Of a DNA stretch of 64,000 nucleotides, positions 24,865 to 33,366 are shown in pieces (the stretch's first letter is position 1; every line of letters begins with the position of its first letter). The stretch is taken from positions 248,001 to 312,000 of the forward strand of contig CAWDUP010000002.1 in the NCBI GenBank assembly GCA_963805505.1. Direction: 5' to 3'. Position numbers and translations under genes: made by a program. This stretch comes from JANPBY01 sp963805505. Lineage in GTDB: Bacteria > Actinomycetota > Actinomycetes > DATJPE01. The notes beneath the pieces were generated by a model. That model searched no databases and was not told where the DNA came from. It worked only from the letters and a program-made list of their open reading frames with translations.

Positions 24865-25485
24865 CTAGCGGACGAAGCCCCAGCGGAAACCCATCGCCAC
24901 GGCGTGGGCCCGGTCTGAGGCGCCCAGCTTGCGAAACAGCCGGCGTGCGTGCGTCTTGACCGTGTCCTCGGACAGGTACAGCTCGCGACCGATTTCGGCG
25001 TTCGAGCGACCCCTGGACATCCCGGACAAGACTTGCAGCTCGCGCTCGGTCAGCGCTGGAGGTACGCCTGCCGCGGTCGGCCTCGGCCGGGACAGCGTCG
25101 GCTCCCGTTCACCAGCCTCGGCGAGGGCATGGCCTACGGTGGCGGCGAGCTCCTCCCGCGTCGCGTCCTTGCGCAGGTAACCGCGGGCGCCCGCCGCGAC
25201 GGCACGAGCCACCCCGTCGGTGTCCTCGGCGAGCGTCAGCATGAGCACCGAGGCCTCGGGGTGGGTCGCCACCAGCCGACGTACGGCCTCGACCCCACCT
25301 AGACCGGGCATCCGCACGTCCAGCAGCACGAGGTCGGGCCGCTCTTGGCCGTAGCGCGCGAGGATCTCCTCCCCGCTGCCGGCGCCGGTGACCCGGGTGA
25401 CCCCGGGCAGCGCAGCAACGGCCCGGCGCAAAGCTTCCCGGGCCAGCGGAGAGTCGTCGCAGACGCACACCGTGGTCACACCCAA
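24865..25485 (-). CDS. LuxR/NarL-family response regulator, no adjacent kinase
   Basis: A 206-residue response regulator. The receiver domain has D10/D11, phospho-acceptor D56 in DLVLLDVRMPG and K106 in YLRKDA. The LuxR helix-turn-helix (about 143-200) has LTERELQVLSGMSRGRSNAE and SEDTVKTHARRLFRKL. No histidine kinase is adjacent, so it is an orphan regulator here. It is 25 bp before guaB and 74 bp after the helical-repeat protein gene on the same strand, so it may be cotranscribed with either. Confidence 0.93.
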   Translation of the reverse strand: MGVTTVCVCDDSPLAREALRRAVAALPGVTRVTGAGSGEEILARYGQERPDLVLLDVRMPGLGGVEAVRRLVATHPEASVLMLTLAEDTDGVARAVAAGARGYLRKDATREELAATVGHALAEAGEREPTLSRPRPTAAGVPPALTERELQVLSGMSRGRSNAEIGRELYLSEDTVKTHARRLFRKLGASDRAHAVAMGFRWGFVR

Positions 25486-25559
25486 GTTCTCGGCACGAAC
25501 CCGCCCGGACGTGAGGCATCAAAGCCGAACGGGGTCCCACGACCACCGAATCGAGTGGT

Positions 25560-26468
25560 TCAGCCCTCGAGCAGCGCCGCCACGTCAGGTCTCGCCAACC
25601 ACTCCCCGCGCAGCTCCTCCGACAGGTCGTCTGCGATCTGCAAGACCGCGCTCCGAGCCGCCGCCAGCGACCGGGCACTCTCTTGCGGTGCGGTGGGTTC
25701 CACCAAGGCACCGAGCACCGCACGCGACGGCCACAGCAGTGGGAGCGTCCCCAACGACTCGGCGAGGGTCGCGGCGCGGCGCAAGGTGGTGCCCGCCTCG
25801 TCCAGGTCGCCGCTTTGCACCTGGGCGACCCCCTGGAACAGCAGCGACTTGGCGACGTGGCGGGGCGCACCAGACGCCTCGGCGATCCCGACAGCGTCAT
25901 CGGCGGACCCAGCGGCCGCTGCTGCATCGCCCATCAGCAAGGCGAGCTCGGCTCGTACCCACAGAACTCGCACGCGCTGGCGCCACCAGTCGTCGCGACC
26001 TTCGGTGACGGTGACCGCACGTTCCAGCTCGGCTCGTGCGGTGAGCGGGTCATCCAGCCCGACAGCGTCAGCAGCCAGGCCCAGCCGAGCGTCGAACATC
26101 GCCTCCGCAGAGCCTCCGGCCAGCTCCAGTGCGCGCTGGTCGAGCACGCGAGCCTTGTGGTGGCGCCCCAGCTGGCGGTTGACGCTGGCCATCGTGGCCG
26201 CAGAAAGCGCCGCGAACAGCACCTGGTCGGCAGGTGCGTCCCCGCCGTGACCCGACACCGGCTCGAGAACGCTCAGCGCGCTGCCGTAGAGCCCAGCCGA
26301 TCCGAGCGCCACACCCAACAGCCATGCGGCCGCCGTCGCCTCGGCGTCGCGGCCGGTGCTTTGGGCGAGCTCGACCGCCTTCTGCAGCGGCGGCACCCCG
26401 GAGGCTGGCCGGCCGTGGAAGGCCGCGCGTTCGCCCGCGGCAAGCAGCAAGGCGAGCTCGTCGTCCAC
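25560..26468 (-). CDS. Helical-repeat (TPR-like) protein of unknown function
   Basis: About 302 residues of alpha-helical, Ala/Leu-rich sequence with TPR-like periodicity, for example PPLQKAVELAQSTGRDAEAT and ARAELERAVTVTEGRDDWWR. Several helical pairs follow one another across the whole length, and no catalytic motif is seen. It resembles the tetratricopeptide part of large LuxR/AfsR-type regulators without their DNA-binding domain. I prefer GTG 26468, which follows GGGGAGGGG closely; ATG 26492 is the longer option. It lies between the MerR/B12 gene and the orphan response regulator on the same strand, so a shared pathway is possible. Confidence 0.75.
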   Translation of the reverse strand: MDDELALLLAAGERAAFHGRPASGVPPLQKAVELAQSTGRDAEATAAAWLLGVALGSAGLYGSALSVLEPVSGHGGDAPADQVLFAALSAATMASVNRQLGRHHKARVLDQRALELAGGSAEAMFDARLGLAADAVGLDDPLTARAELERAVTVTEGRDDWWRQRVRVLWVRAELALLMGDAAAAAGSADDAVGIAEASGAPRHVAKSLLFQGVAQVQSGDLDEAGTTLRRAATLAESLGTLPLLWPSRAVLGALVEPTAPQESARSLAAARSAVLQIADDLSEELRGEWLARPDVAALLEG

Positions 26469-26583
26469 GACCCCTCCCCGCCTGGTGAGCATCCGCGCCG
26501 GATGTGACGCGCGCTGCGCAGATTAGCCGACGGAGGCGGTCGAGTCTTGCCGCCGTCTGGGCGGCGAGCCCGCTGACGGCCCG

Positions 26584-27603
26584 TCAGAGCCCAACAGCAC
26601 GGGTCACGGCCTCAACGGCTTCAGTCAGGTCCTCGACCCGACGCGCCGGGGCCGGGAGGTTCGGCGGCCACCCAGGTCCGCCCACCAACAGCACGGGTGA
26701 CGGGCGCACCGTAGTCAGGTCGGCCAGGGCCTGCACACCGCCTGTCTTCGCACTGTGCGACCAGATGAAGACCGCCGCAGGACCGCTTCGCCGGACGGCT
26801 GCCGCCAGCGCATCGCGCGGCACGCGAGCACCGAAGATCCTGCTCTCCACCTGCCGCTCGGCGAGTCCCGCCGCGAGCGCGTGCAGAGGCAGCGAGTGCA
26901 GCTCGTCCTCAGCGCTGGCCAACAGGACCGGCCTGGCGTTCAGGGGGTTCTTTACCCGAGAGATCACCGGCCGCAACGACGAGATGATGCACTCCGCCAG
27001 CAGATGCTCCACCTCGACGCCCTCGCCGGTCGTCTGCCAGCGGACGCCCATCGACACGAGGACCGGGACGAGGAGCTCGTCCCACGTTGCCAAGACCCCT
27101 CGCCGCCGAAGACTCGTCTCGACGATCTCGCAGACGGTCGGAGCATCCAACGCCATGGCAGCTCGCGCCAGACCGCGGGTGGCCGGACCCCCTCCGGAAA
27201 GGCGCATCACGCGGCCACCACCGACCCGCCAGTCCTCCAGGCGAGCCAGCGGGTCCGCCTCGCGCCCGTCCGCAGCCCGGCTCGGAGCCGGCGACCTGTC
27301 ACCGACGGGTTCCGCCGGCGCAAGCGCGATCCGGGCCGCTTCGGCAGGCGCCACCCCTTGCCGCGTCAGTCGGCCCATCTCCTCGAGTCGGGCGACATCG
27401 GCCGGCGTGTAGCGCCGGTGCGAACCGGCCACGTGCGCTCCCGGTCCGAGCCCATAGCGCCGGTCCCAGGTCCGCAAGGTGGCGGGCGCGACGCCCAGCC
27501 GACGGGCCACGGCCGCGACCGTCAGCGCCGGCGAGTGGTCGCGCGCCGCCGCGCCAGCGGGATCGTCGACGGGTGCACCGGGCATCTGCGGATTCTCCGC
27601 CAC
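26584..27603 (-). CDS. MerR-family regulator with cobalamin-binding domain (CarH/LitR-like)
   Basis: A 339-residue regulator. Residues about 28-95 form a MerR winged helix-turn-helix (VAAVARRLGVAPATLRTWDR, then HRRYTPADVARLEEM). Residues about 145-215 form the helical B12 cap with W189-x9-E199-H200, the signature of adenosylcobalamin photoreceptors of the CarH/LitR group. A Rossmann-like B12 domain (223-338) has E234-x-H236 as the likely lower axial ligand region (DELHSLPLH). In CarH the residue after the cap tryptophan is a His that ligates cobalt after light; here it is Q190. It may sense light or B12. It is divergent from whiB across a 131-bp promoter region. Confidence 0.88.
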   Translation of the reverse strand: MAENPQMPGAPVDDPAGAAARDHSPALTVAAVARRLGVAPATLRTWDRRYGLGPGAHVAGSHRRYTPADVARLEEMGRLTRQGVAPAEAARIALAPAEPVGDRSPAPSRAADGREADPLARLEDWRVGGGRVMRLSGGGPATRGLARAAMALDAPTVCEIVETSLRRRGVLATWDELLVPVLVSMGVRWQTTGEGVEVEHLLAECIISSLRPVISRVKNPLNARPVLLASAEDELHSLPLHALAAGLAERQVESRIFGARVPRDALAAAVRRSGPAAVFIWSHSAKTGGVQALADLTTVRPSPVLLVGGPGWPPNLPAPARRVEDLTEAVEAVTRAVGL

Positions 27604-27679
27604 TGCAGTGCCTACCGCATGTCGACGCCCCGTTGCGCCTCTCTGGTAAATCAGTTCATTGCTTGTTCATCTCGCCTAC

Positions 27680-27708
27680 TTGACCAACTTATGAAGCGTT
27701 ACTAGGCT
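27680..27708 (+). promoter_or_regulatory. Promoter of the whiB gene
   Basis: TTGACC (27680-27685), a 17-base spacer and TAGGCT (27703-27708) form a clear vegetative sigma promoter. Transcription should begin near 27715, giving a leader of about 20 bases with AAGGAGG (27724-27730) before ATG 27735. The stretch behind it, 27604-27679, is shared with the divergent MerR/B12 gene. Confidence 0.65.
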
Positions 27709-27734
27709 GGCTCAACACGCTCCAAGGAGGACGA

Positions 27735-28046
27735 ATGACCGACATCTCCCGCCTACCGCGACCGACCGCCGACGTCTGGGAATGGCAAGTCGACGGCGCC
27801 TGCCGGGGCGTGGACTCCTCCCTGTTCTTCCACCCCGAGGGAGAGCGCGGCCCGTCGCGCACCGAGCGCGAGAATGCCGCGAAGGCCATCTGCGCGACCT
27901 GTCCCGTGATCGCCGAGTGCGCGGCGCACGCGCTGGCCGTACGCGAGCCGTACGGCGTCTGGGGCGGCATGTCCGAAGACGACCGAGAAGCGCGCTACGT
28001 GGTCCCCCGGCGACTGGCGGAGCCCGAACTGGCACCGACCGGCTGA
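27735..28046 (+). CDS. WhiB-family iron-sulfur regulator, WhiB3/WhiD-like
   Basis: A 103-residue WhiB-like protein. The four cluster-binding cysteines are C23, C53, C56 and C62 (C-x29-C-x2-C-x5-C), and the family G-V-W-G-G turn is at 74-78 (YGVWGGMSEDDRE). The opening ADVWEWQ, then ACRGVDSSLFFHPEGERGP matches M. tuberculosis WhiB3 and Streptomyces WhiD closely, as I recall them. These redox-sensitive [4Fe-4S] proteins work with the main sigma factor. The gene has a strong ribosome-binding site and its own promoter. Its place beside groEL matches the mycobacterial order. Confidence 0.93.
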   Translation: MTDISRLPRPTADVWEWQVDGACRGVDSSLFFHPEGERGPSRTERENAAKAICATCPVIAECAAHALAVREPYGVWGGMSEDDREARYVVPRRLAEPELAPTG

Positions 28047-28078
28047 CCGGGCTCCGGCCCACCAGACCCCCTCCAAGG

Positions 28079-28123
28079 GCACAGCGGCCCCCGGATCCTT
28101 GCTGGATCCGGGGGCCGCTGTGT
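28079..28123. terminator. Bidirectional terminator between whiB and groEL
   Basis: A perfect inverted repeat of 19 bp (arms about 28080-28098 and 28104-28122, loop TTGCT) lies between the convergent whiB and groEL stops. The core arms read GCGGCCCCCGGATCC and GGATCCGGGGGCCGC. There is no T-run, as is common in high-GC genomes. Confidence 0.85.
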
Positions 28124-28160
28124 GTGCTGGAGGAGGTTCCTGCTTGAGGTTGTTCGCGGG

Positions 28161-29807
<1,647 letters not shown>

Positions 29808-29825
29808 AGTCCTTGGCTACGACTG

Positions 29826-29871
29826 CCGCCCCGGGACCCGGTCCCCAGAAGGGGTGGGGTCACCGGGGCGG
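29826..29871 (-). repeat. Strong hairpin before groEL
   Basis: CCGCCCCGG (29826-29834) pairs with CCGGGGCGG (29863-29871). Inside it GACCC pairs with GGGTC, and CCCC with GGGG around an AGAA loop. The hairpin ends about 19 bases upstream of the groEL ATG. It could slow transcription, protect the message or mask the ribosome site. Confidence 0.7.
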
Positions 29872-29893
29872 ACAGGTGAACAGATGGTGGAAC

Positions 29894-29973
29894 GTGGTCG
29901 GCTGGCCGACCACGGTTCCTGATGTGGTCGGCCAGCCGACCACGGTTCGCAACGTGGTCGGCTAGCCGACCAC
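29894..29973. repeat. Three 20-bp palindromes at 30-bp spacing between groES and groEL
   Basis: Copies lie at 29894-29913 (centre CTGG), 29924-29943 (centre CCAG) and 29954-29973 (centre CTAG), all with arms GTGGTCGG and CCGACCAC. Copy 2 is the exact reverse complement of copy 1, and copy 3 is a perfect palindrome. The third copy contains the groES stop codon and its last three codons. Spacers are 10 bp (GGTTCCTGAT and GGTTCGCAAC). Confidence 0.93.
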
Positions 29974-30255
29974 GACAGCGAGGAGGTCACGCGCGGAGAG
30001 GATGAGGTACTCCTCGCCGTTGTACTTGACCTCGGTGCCGCCGTACTTGCTGTAGACGACCTTGTCGCCGACATTGACGTCCAGCGGCAGGCGCTGGCCC
30101 TCCTCGAAGCGGCCGGGACCGACGGCGAGAACCTCGCCCTCCTGCGGCTTTTCCTTGGCGGTGTCCGGAATGACAAGTCCGGACGCTGTCGTCTGCTCGG
30201 CGTCGAGCGGCTTGACGAGGACGCGGTCCTCGAGTGGCTTGATGGAGACCGACAC
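29962..30255 (-). CDS. groS: Co-chaperonin GroES
   Basis: A 97-residue 10-kDa chaperonin that caps GroEL. It opens VSIKPLEDRVLVKPLDAEQ, has the mobile-loop region TTASGLVIPDTAKEKPQEGE and ends YLILSARDLLAVVVG. The reading frame is open upstream to 30426 through a repetitive leader, but GTG 30255 starts the conserved protein and is preceded by GGAGG. Its stop codon lies inside the third intergenic palindrome. It is under HrcA/CIRCE control, with a promoter between and inside the CIRCE sites. Confidence 0.96.
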   Translation of the reverse strand: MSVSIKPLEDRVLVKPLDAEQTTASGLVIPDTAKEKPQEGEVLAVGPGRFEEGQRLPLDVNVGDKVVYSKYGGTEVKYNGEEYLILSARDLLAVVVG

Positions 30256-30300
30256 GGGGGTCTGCCCTCCGGTGAGATGGAGTTGATAGGGGTCAGTTCT

Positions 30301-30360
30301 GCTTGTTCTGTGTTGATCAGGGTTGTTCTGTGTTGTTCTGTGTTGCTCTGTGTCGTTCAG
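30301..30360 (-). repeat. Six-unit decamer repeat in the groES leader
   Basis: Six consecutive 10-bp units related to TGTTGTTCTG (plus strand) fill 30301-30360. In the groES mRNA leader they read as CAGAACAACA-like units, C/A-rich and probably unstructured. They lie about 45 bases before the groES start, inside a leader of roughly 190 bases. Confidence 0.8.
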
Positions 30361-30419
30361 AACTAGCTGAGAACGGGCCGCGGGACTCTGCCGTCGCGGG
30401 GTCAGAGCCTCTCGGACCG

Positions 30420-30446
30420 TTGGCACTTCCCGAGGGAGAGTGCTAA
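30420..30446 (-). promoter_or_regulatory. CIRCE operator 1 (HrcA site) for groES-groEL
   Basis: TTGGCACTT-N9-GAGTGCTAA, close to the CIRCE consensus TTAGCACTC-N9-GAGTGCTAA. It covers the predicted transcription start, so bound HrcA would block initiation of the heat-shock operon. hrcA itself is not in the window. Confidence 0.85.
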
Positions 30447-30450
30447 CGCA

Positions 30451-30480
30451 AACCTAGTCAGCCGATTAGCACTCCGTCAA
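30451..30480 (-). promoter_or_regulatory. groES-groEL promoter
   Basis: On the minus strand TTGACG (30480-30475), an 18-base spacer and TAGGTT (30456-30451) form a vegetative promoter. The -35 is inside CIRCE 2 and the start is inside CIRCE 1, so both operators can repress it. Confidence 0.8.
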
Positions 30481-30492
30481 CTCGAGTGCCAA
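30466..30492 (-). promoter_or_regulatory. CIRCE operator 2 (HrcA site) for groES-groEL
   Basis: TTAGCACTC-N9-GAGTGCCAA differs from consensus at one position. It overlaps the -35 element. Two CIRCE sites on one promoter indicate tight HrcA repression with release on heat shock. Confidence 0.9.
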
Positions 30493-30568
30493 CGACCGGC
30501 GGCAAGCGCCGCCAAACCAGCAACCAACCAGCACCCACCCAGCACCGACCGGCTGGCGATAATGAGCC

Positions 30569-31771
30569 GTGACCCCGGCCGAGCTCGCGCTGCTCACCGG
30601 GGAGGCTGGCCAAGAGCTCCTCGCCCGCTTGGCCGAACATCGGGCCGACGACGACCTACGCGTCGCCAGCAGGCTGCGAGCCGAGGGACACGACCCGGCG
30701 CTCGTTGCTGCCGCGCTCACCCAGGTACGGCTGCGCCAACGAGCCCGGCCACGCTTCGGGGCCGACGCCGACGCCATGCTCTGGACGGCCGCCGGGCTCG
30801 AGCAGGCCACGCGCCCGGGTGTTGCCGAGCACCGCGCCCAGCGGCTGGCCGCAAGCGCAGTGCGGCGCATCGCCGACCTGTGTTGCGGGGTGGGAGCAGA
30901 CGCCATCGCGTGCGCGCGGGCCGGGATCGACGTGCTGGCGGTCGAGATCGATCCCGGGACCGCTGCTGCCGCGGCAGCCAACGCCGACCTGCTCGGCCTT
31001 GCAGGCCGGATCGAGGTGCGCTGCGCCGATGTTCGGGCGGTTGATCCGATCGCTGAAGGCTGCGATGCCGTGTTCATCGACCCAGCGCGCCGAGCAAGCG
31101 GCCGGCGAAGTTTCGATCCCGAGGCCTATCTGCCGCCGTTCAGCTTCGTCGGCGAGCTGGCTCGACGGGTGCCGGCCACCGTGGCCAAGGTGGCGCCCGG
31201 GTTCCCGCACGACCTGGTGCCCCCACAGGTGGAGGCCGAGTGGGTGTCTGACGGCGGTGACGTCAAAGAGGCGTGCCTGTGGCACGGCCCCTTGGCGGGG
31301 GAGGGTGTCAGAAGGCGGGCAACCCTGCTGCCCTCTGGCGCAACCCTCACGAACACCAGGAGTGCACCGCCGCGCGTGGGACCAGTGGGTCGCTGGCTGG
31401 TCGAGCCCGCTGGAGCCGTCATCCGAGCAGGTCTGGTCGCCGAGGTCGCCGCCCAGCTGGCAGGCAGCTTGCTCGACCCCCACATCGCGTACGTGACCTG
31501 CGACGCGGAACCGTCGACGCCGTACGGACGCACGTTCGAGGTTCTGAGCGAGATCCCCTTTGCGCGCAAACGCATGCGGGCAGAGCTGCGTTCGCGCGGC
31601 TACGGCGACGTGGTCGTCAAGAAGCGCGGCGTCAACGTGGTCCCTGAGCAGCTGCGTCGGGCGCTGCGCCTCACCGGTGGCGGCCCCCCGGCCACGGTCA
31701 TTCTGACTCGGACAGACGCAGGTCCGTTGGCCCTGCTGGTCGAACCTCGTGAGGGCCGCCGATCCGAGTGA
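30569..31771 (+). CDS. Class I SAM-dependent methyltransferase with THUMP-like C-terminus
   Basis: A 400-residue probable RNA or protein methyltransferase. A helical N-terminal part (1-90) is followed by a Rossmann methyltransferase core with motif I ADLCCGVGADAIACARAG (about 107-124) and an acidic VEIDPGTA. A catalytic-loop-like IDPARRASGRR follows (about 172-182). The C-terminal 75 residues (YGRTFEVLSEIPFARKRMRA and VVVKKRGVNVVPEQL) match the THUMP-like domain of an actinobacterial family next to groES. The target is not known. It starts at GTG 30569, divergent from the CIRCE region, and meets a GNAT gene tail to tail. Confidence 0.87.
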   Translation: MTPAELALLTGEAGQELLARLAEHRADDDLRVASRLRAEGHDPALVAAALTQVRLRQRARPRFGADADAMLWTAAGLEQATRPGVAEHRAQRLAASAVRRIADLCCGVGADAIACARAGIDVLAVEIDPGTAAAAAANADLLGLAGRIEVRCADVRAVDPIAEGCDAVFIDPARRASGRRSFDPEAYLPPFSFVGELARRVPATVAKVAPGFPHDLVPPQVEAEWVSDGGDVKEACLWHGPLAGEGVRRRATLLPSGATLTNTRSAPPRVGPVGRWLVEPAGAVIRAGLVAEVAAQLAGSLLDPHIAYVTCDAEPSTPYGRTFEVLSEIPFARKRMRAELRSRGYGDVVVKKRGVNVVPEQLRRALRLTGGGPPATVILTRTDAGPLALLVEPREGRRSE

Positions 31772-31837
31772 CGTGGCAGCCCGGCGTCGACGAGCACGTC
31801 ATCTACGAGCCAGCCCTCCTCCTAGCGCCCCGGCCGG

Positions 31838-32302
31838 TCAGCCGAGACGCTTCTCGAACCAGTGGTGGGCGTACGCCTCGTCGTTGAAGGCAGGCACCTC
31901 TGTGTAGCCGGCTGACCGGTACAGAGCGACCGCCTCGACGAGGGACCGGTTGGTCTCCAGCCGCACGGCCGGGGCCCCCTCCCGGCGGGCCCGAGCCTCG
32001 AGCTCAGCGAGCAGCCGACGGCCCAGCCCCAGCCCGCGCGCCGACGGGTCGATCCACATCCGCTTGAGCTCGCAGGGGTCGTCGCCATGCAGCTTCAGGG
32101 CCCCGCACCCCACCGCTACCCCGTCCCGGAACGCGACGAGGAGCAGACCGGCCGGCGGGACGAGGTCGCCGTCCTCGGCCGGGATGCTGCGTGCCGGGTC
32201 GAACCCGGTGTCGAAGCGCTCCGCCAGCTCGGCGAAGTAGGACTCCAGGCAGGCGCGTGCGGCCGGGTCCGTGGGGGCCAGCTCGCGCACATCGATCCCC
32301 AC
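31838..32302 (-). CDS. GNAT-family N-acetyltransferase at the end of the tsaD operon
   Basis: A 154-residue GNAT protein. Motif A is visible as MWIDPSARGLGLGRRLLAELEARARREGA, with the pyrophosphate loop RGLGLGRR, and the terminal strand region has ALYRSAGYTEVPAFNDEAYA. GTG 32302 is chosen; the longer open frame runs antisense-like through tsaD. The start is 8 bp after the tsaD stop, so it belongs to the same operon. The substrate is unknown; a different acetyltransferase, RimI, is encoded upstream. Confidence 0.88.
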   Translation of the reverse strand: MGIDVRELAPTDPAARACLESYFAELAERFDTGFDPARSIPAEDGDLVPPAGLLLVAFRDGVAVGCGALKLHGDDPCELKRMWIDPSARGLGLGRRLLAELEARARREGAPAVRLETNRSLVEAVALYRSAGYTEVPAFNDEAYAHHWFEKRLG

Positions 32303-32310
32303 CGCAGCGT

Positions 32311-33366
32311 TCAACGGGCCAGCACCTCGGTCACGACCATCGAGGAGTCGGTGGGGTGGTCGAGGCGGCTCGGCTCGATCCCGCGACTGACGAGCTCGGC
32401 ACCGAGGGCTGCAACCATGGCCCCGTTGTCGGTGCACAGCCCTGGCCGCGGGACCCGCAGGACCAGACCGGCGGCTGCGCACCGCTGCTCGGCGACGACC
32501 CGCAGGCGCGAGTTGGCGGCCACCCCGCCGCCGATCACGACATGCCCGACGCCGTACGCCTTCGCCGCTGCGACGGTCTTGTTGACCAGCACGTCGACCA
32601 CCGCCTCCTGAAAGGATGCGGCGACGTCAGCAACAGGAACGTCCCTGCCCGCTCGCTCGGCGCGCTCCACCCAGCGGGCGACAGAGGTCTTGAGCCCGCT
32701 GAAGCTGAAGTCGTAAGCGTGCTCCTCCTGATCCTTGGCGGAGCTCAGCCCGCGGGGGAAGGCGATGGCCGCGCCGTCGCCCTCACGCGCTGCGCGGTCG
32801 ATCGGCGGCCCACCCGGAAACGGCATGCCGAGAACACGGGCGATCTTGTCGAACGCCTCCCCGGCAGCGTCGTCCATGGTGCGCCCCAACGACTCGACCC
32901 GACCGCTCAGCTGGTGCACGAGCAGCAACGAGGAGTGGCCGCCCGAAACGAGCAACGCGAGGCAGGGCTCGGGAAGCCGACCGTGCTCGAGCTGGTCCAC
33001 CGCGACGTGCGCGGTGAGGTGGTTGACCCCGTACAACGGCTTGTCGAGGGCGAGTGCGAGACCCTTGGCGCCCGAGTCTCCGACCAGCAACGCTCCCGCC
33101 AGGCCAGGCCCGGCGGTGACGGCCAGGGCGTCGACGTCGCCTAGCTGGATCCCAGCCTCCGCACAGGCACGCTCGACGGTGGGGACGAAGGCTTCAAGGT
33201 GTGCCCTAGACGCCACCTCGGGGACCACTCCCCCGTAACGGGCATGCTCCTCGACGCTGGACGCCACCGCATCAGCCAGCAAGGTGGTGCCCCGGACGAC
33301 CCCCACACCTGTCTCGTCGCACGAGGTCTCGATGCCGAGGACCAAAGGTTCGTCCGTGTGGTTCAT
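32311..33366 (-). CDS. tsaD: tRNA t6A threonylcarbamoyltransferase TsaD
   Basis: A 351-residue ASKHA-fold enzyme that transfers threonylcarbamoyl from TC-AMP to A37 of ANN-decoding tRNAs, working with TsaB and TsaE. It has the opening LGIETSCDETGVGVV and the metal-site histidines H-x3-H in NHLTAHVAV. The nucleotide-binding GGHSSLLLV and GGVAANSRLR segments are also present. ATG 33366 overlaps the rimI stop (ATGA), which is why I prefer it to 33378. It closes the set tsaE-tsaB-rimI-tsaD, so most of the t6A pathway is together here. Confidence 0.97.
   Translation of the reverse strand: MNHTDEPLVLGIETSCDETGVGVVRGTTLLADAVASSVEEHARYGGVVPEVASRAHLEAFVPTVERACAEAGIQLGDVDALAVTAGPGLAGALLVGDSGAKGLALALDKPLYGVNHLTAHVAVDQLEHGRLPEPCLALLVSGGHSSLLLVHQLSGRVESLGRTMDDAAGEAFDKIARVLGMPFPGGPPIDRAAREGDGAAIAFPRGLSSAKDQEEHAYDFSFSGLKTSVARWVERAERAGRDVPVADVAASFQEAVVDVLVNKTVAAAKAYGVGHVVIGGGVAANSRLRVVAEQRCAAAGLVLRVPRPGLCTDNGAMVAALGAELVSRGIEPSRLDHPTDSSMVVTEVLAR

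Noticed and set aside
29894..29973. CRISPR array
   Set aside because: Repeats are palindromic with fixed 10-bp spacers; spacers are far too short and there are no cas genes.
29962..30426. N-terminally extended GroES reading back to the promoter
   Set aside because: The extension translates the decamer-repeat leader and begins in a CIRCE site; GTG 30255 has a ribosome site and starts the conserved protein.
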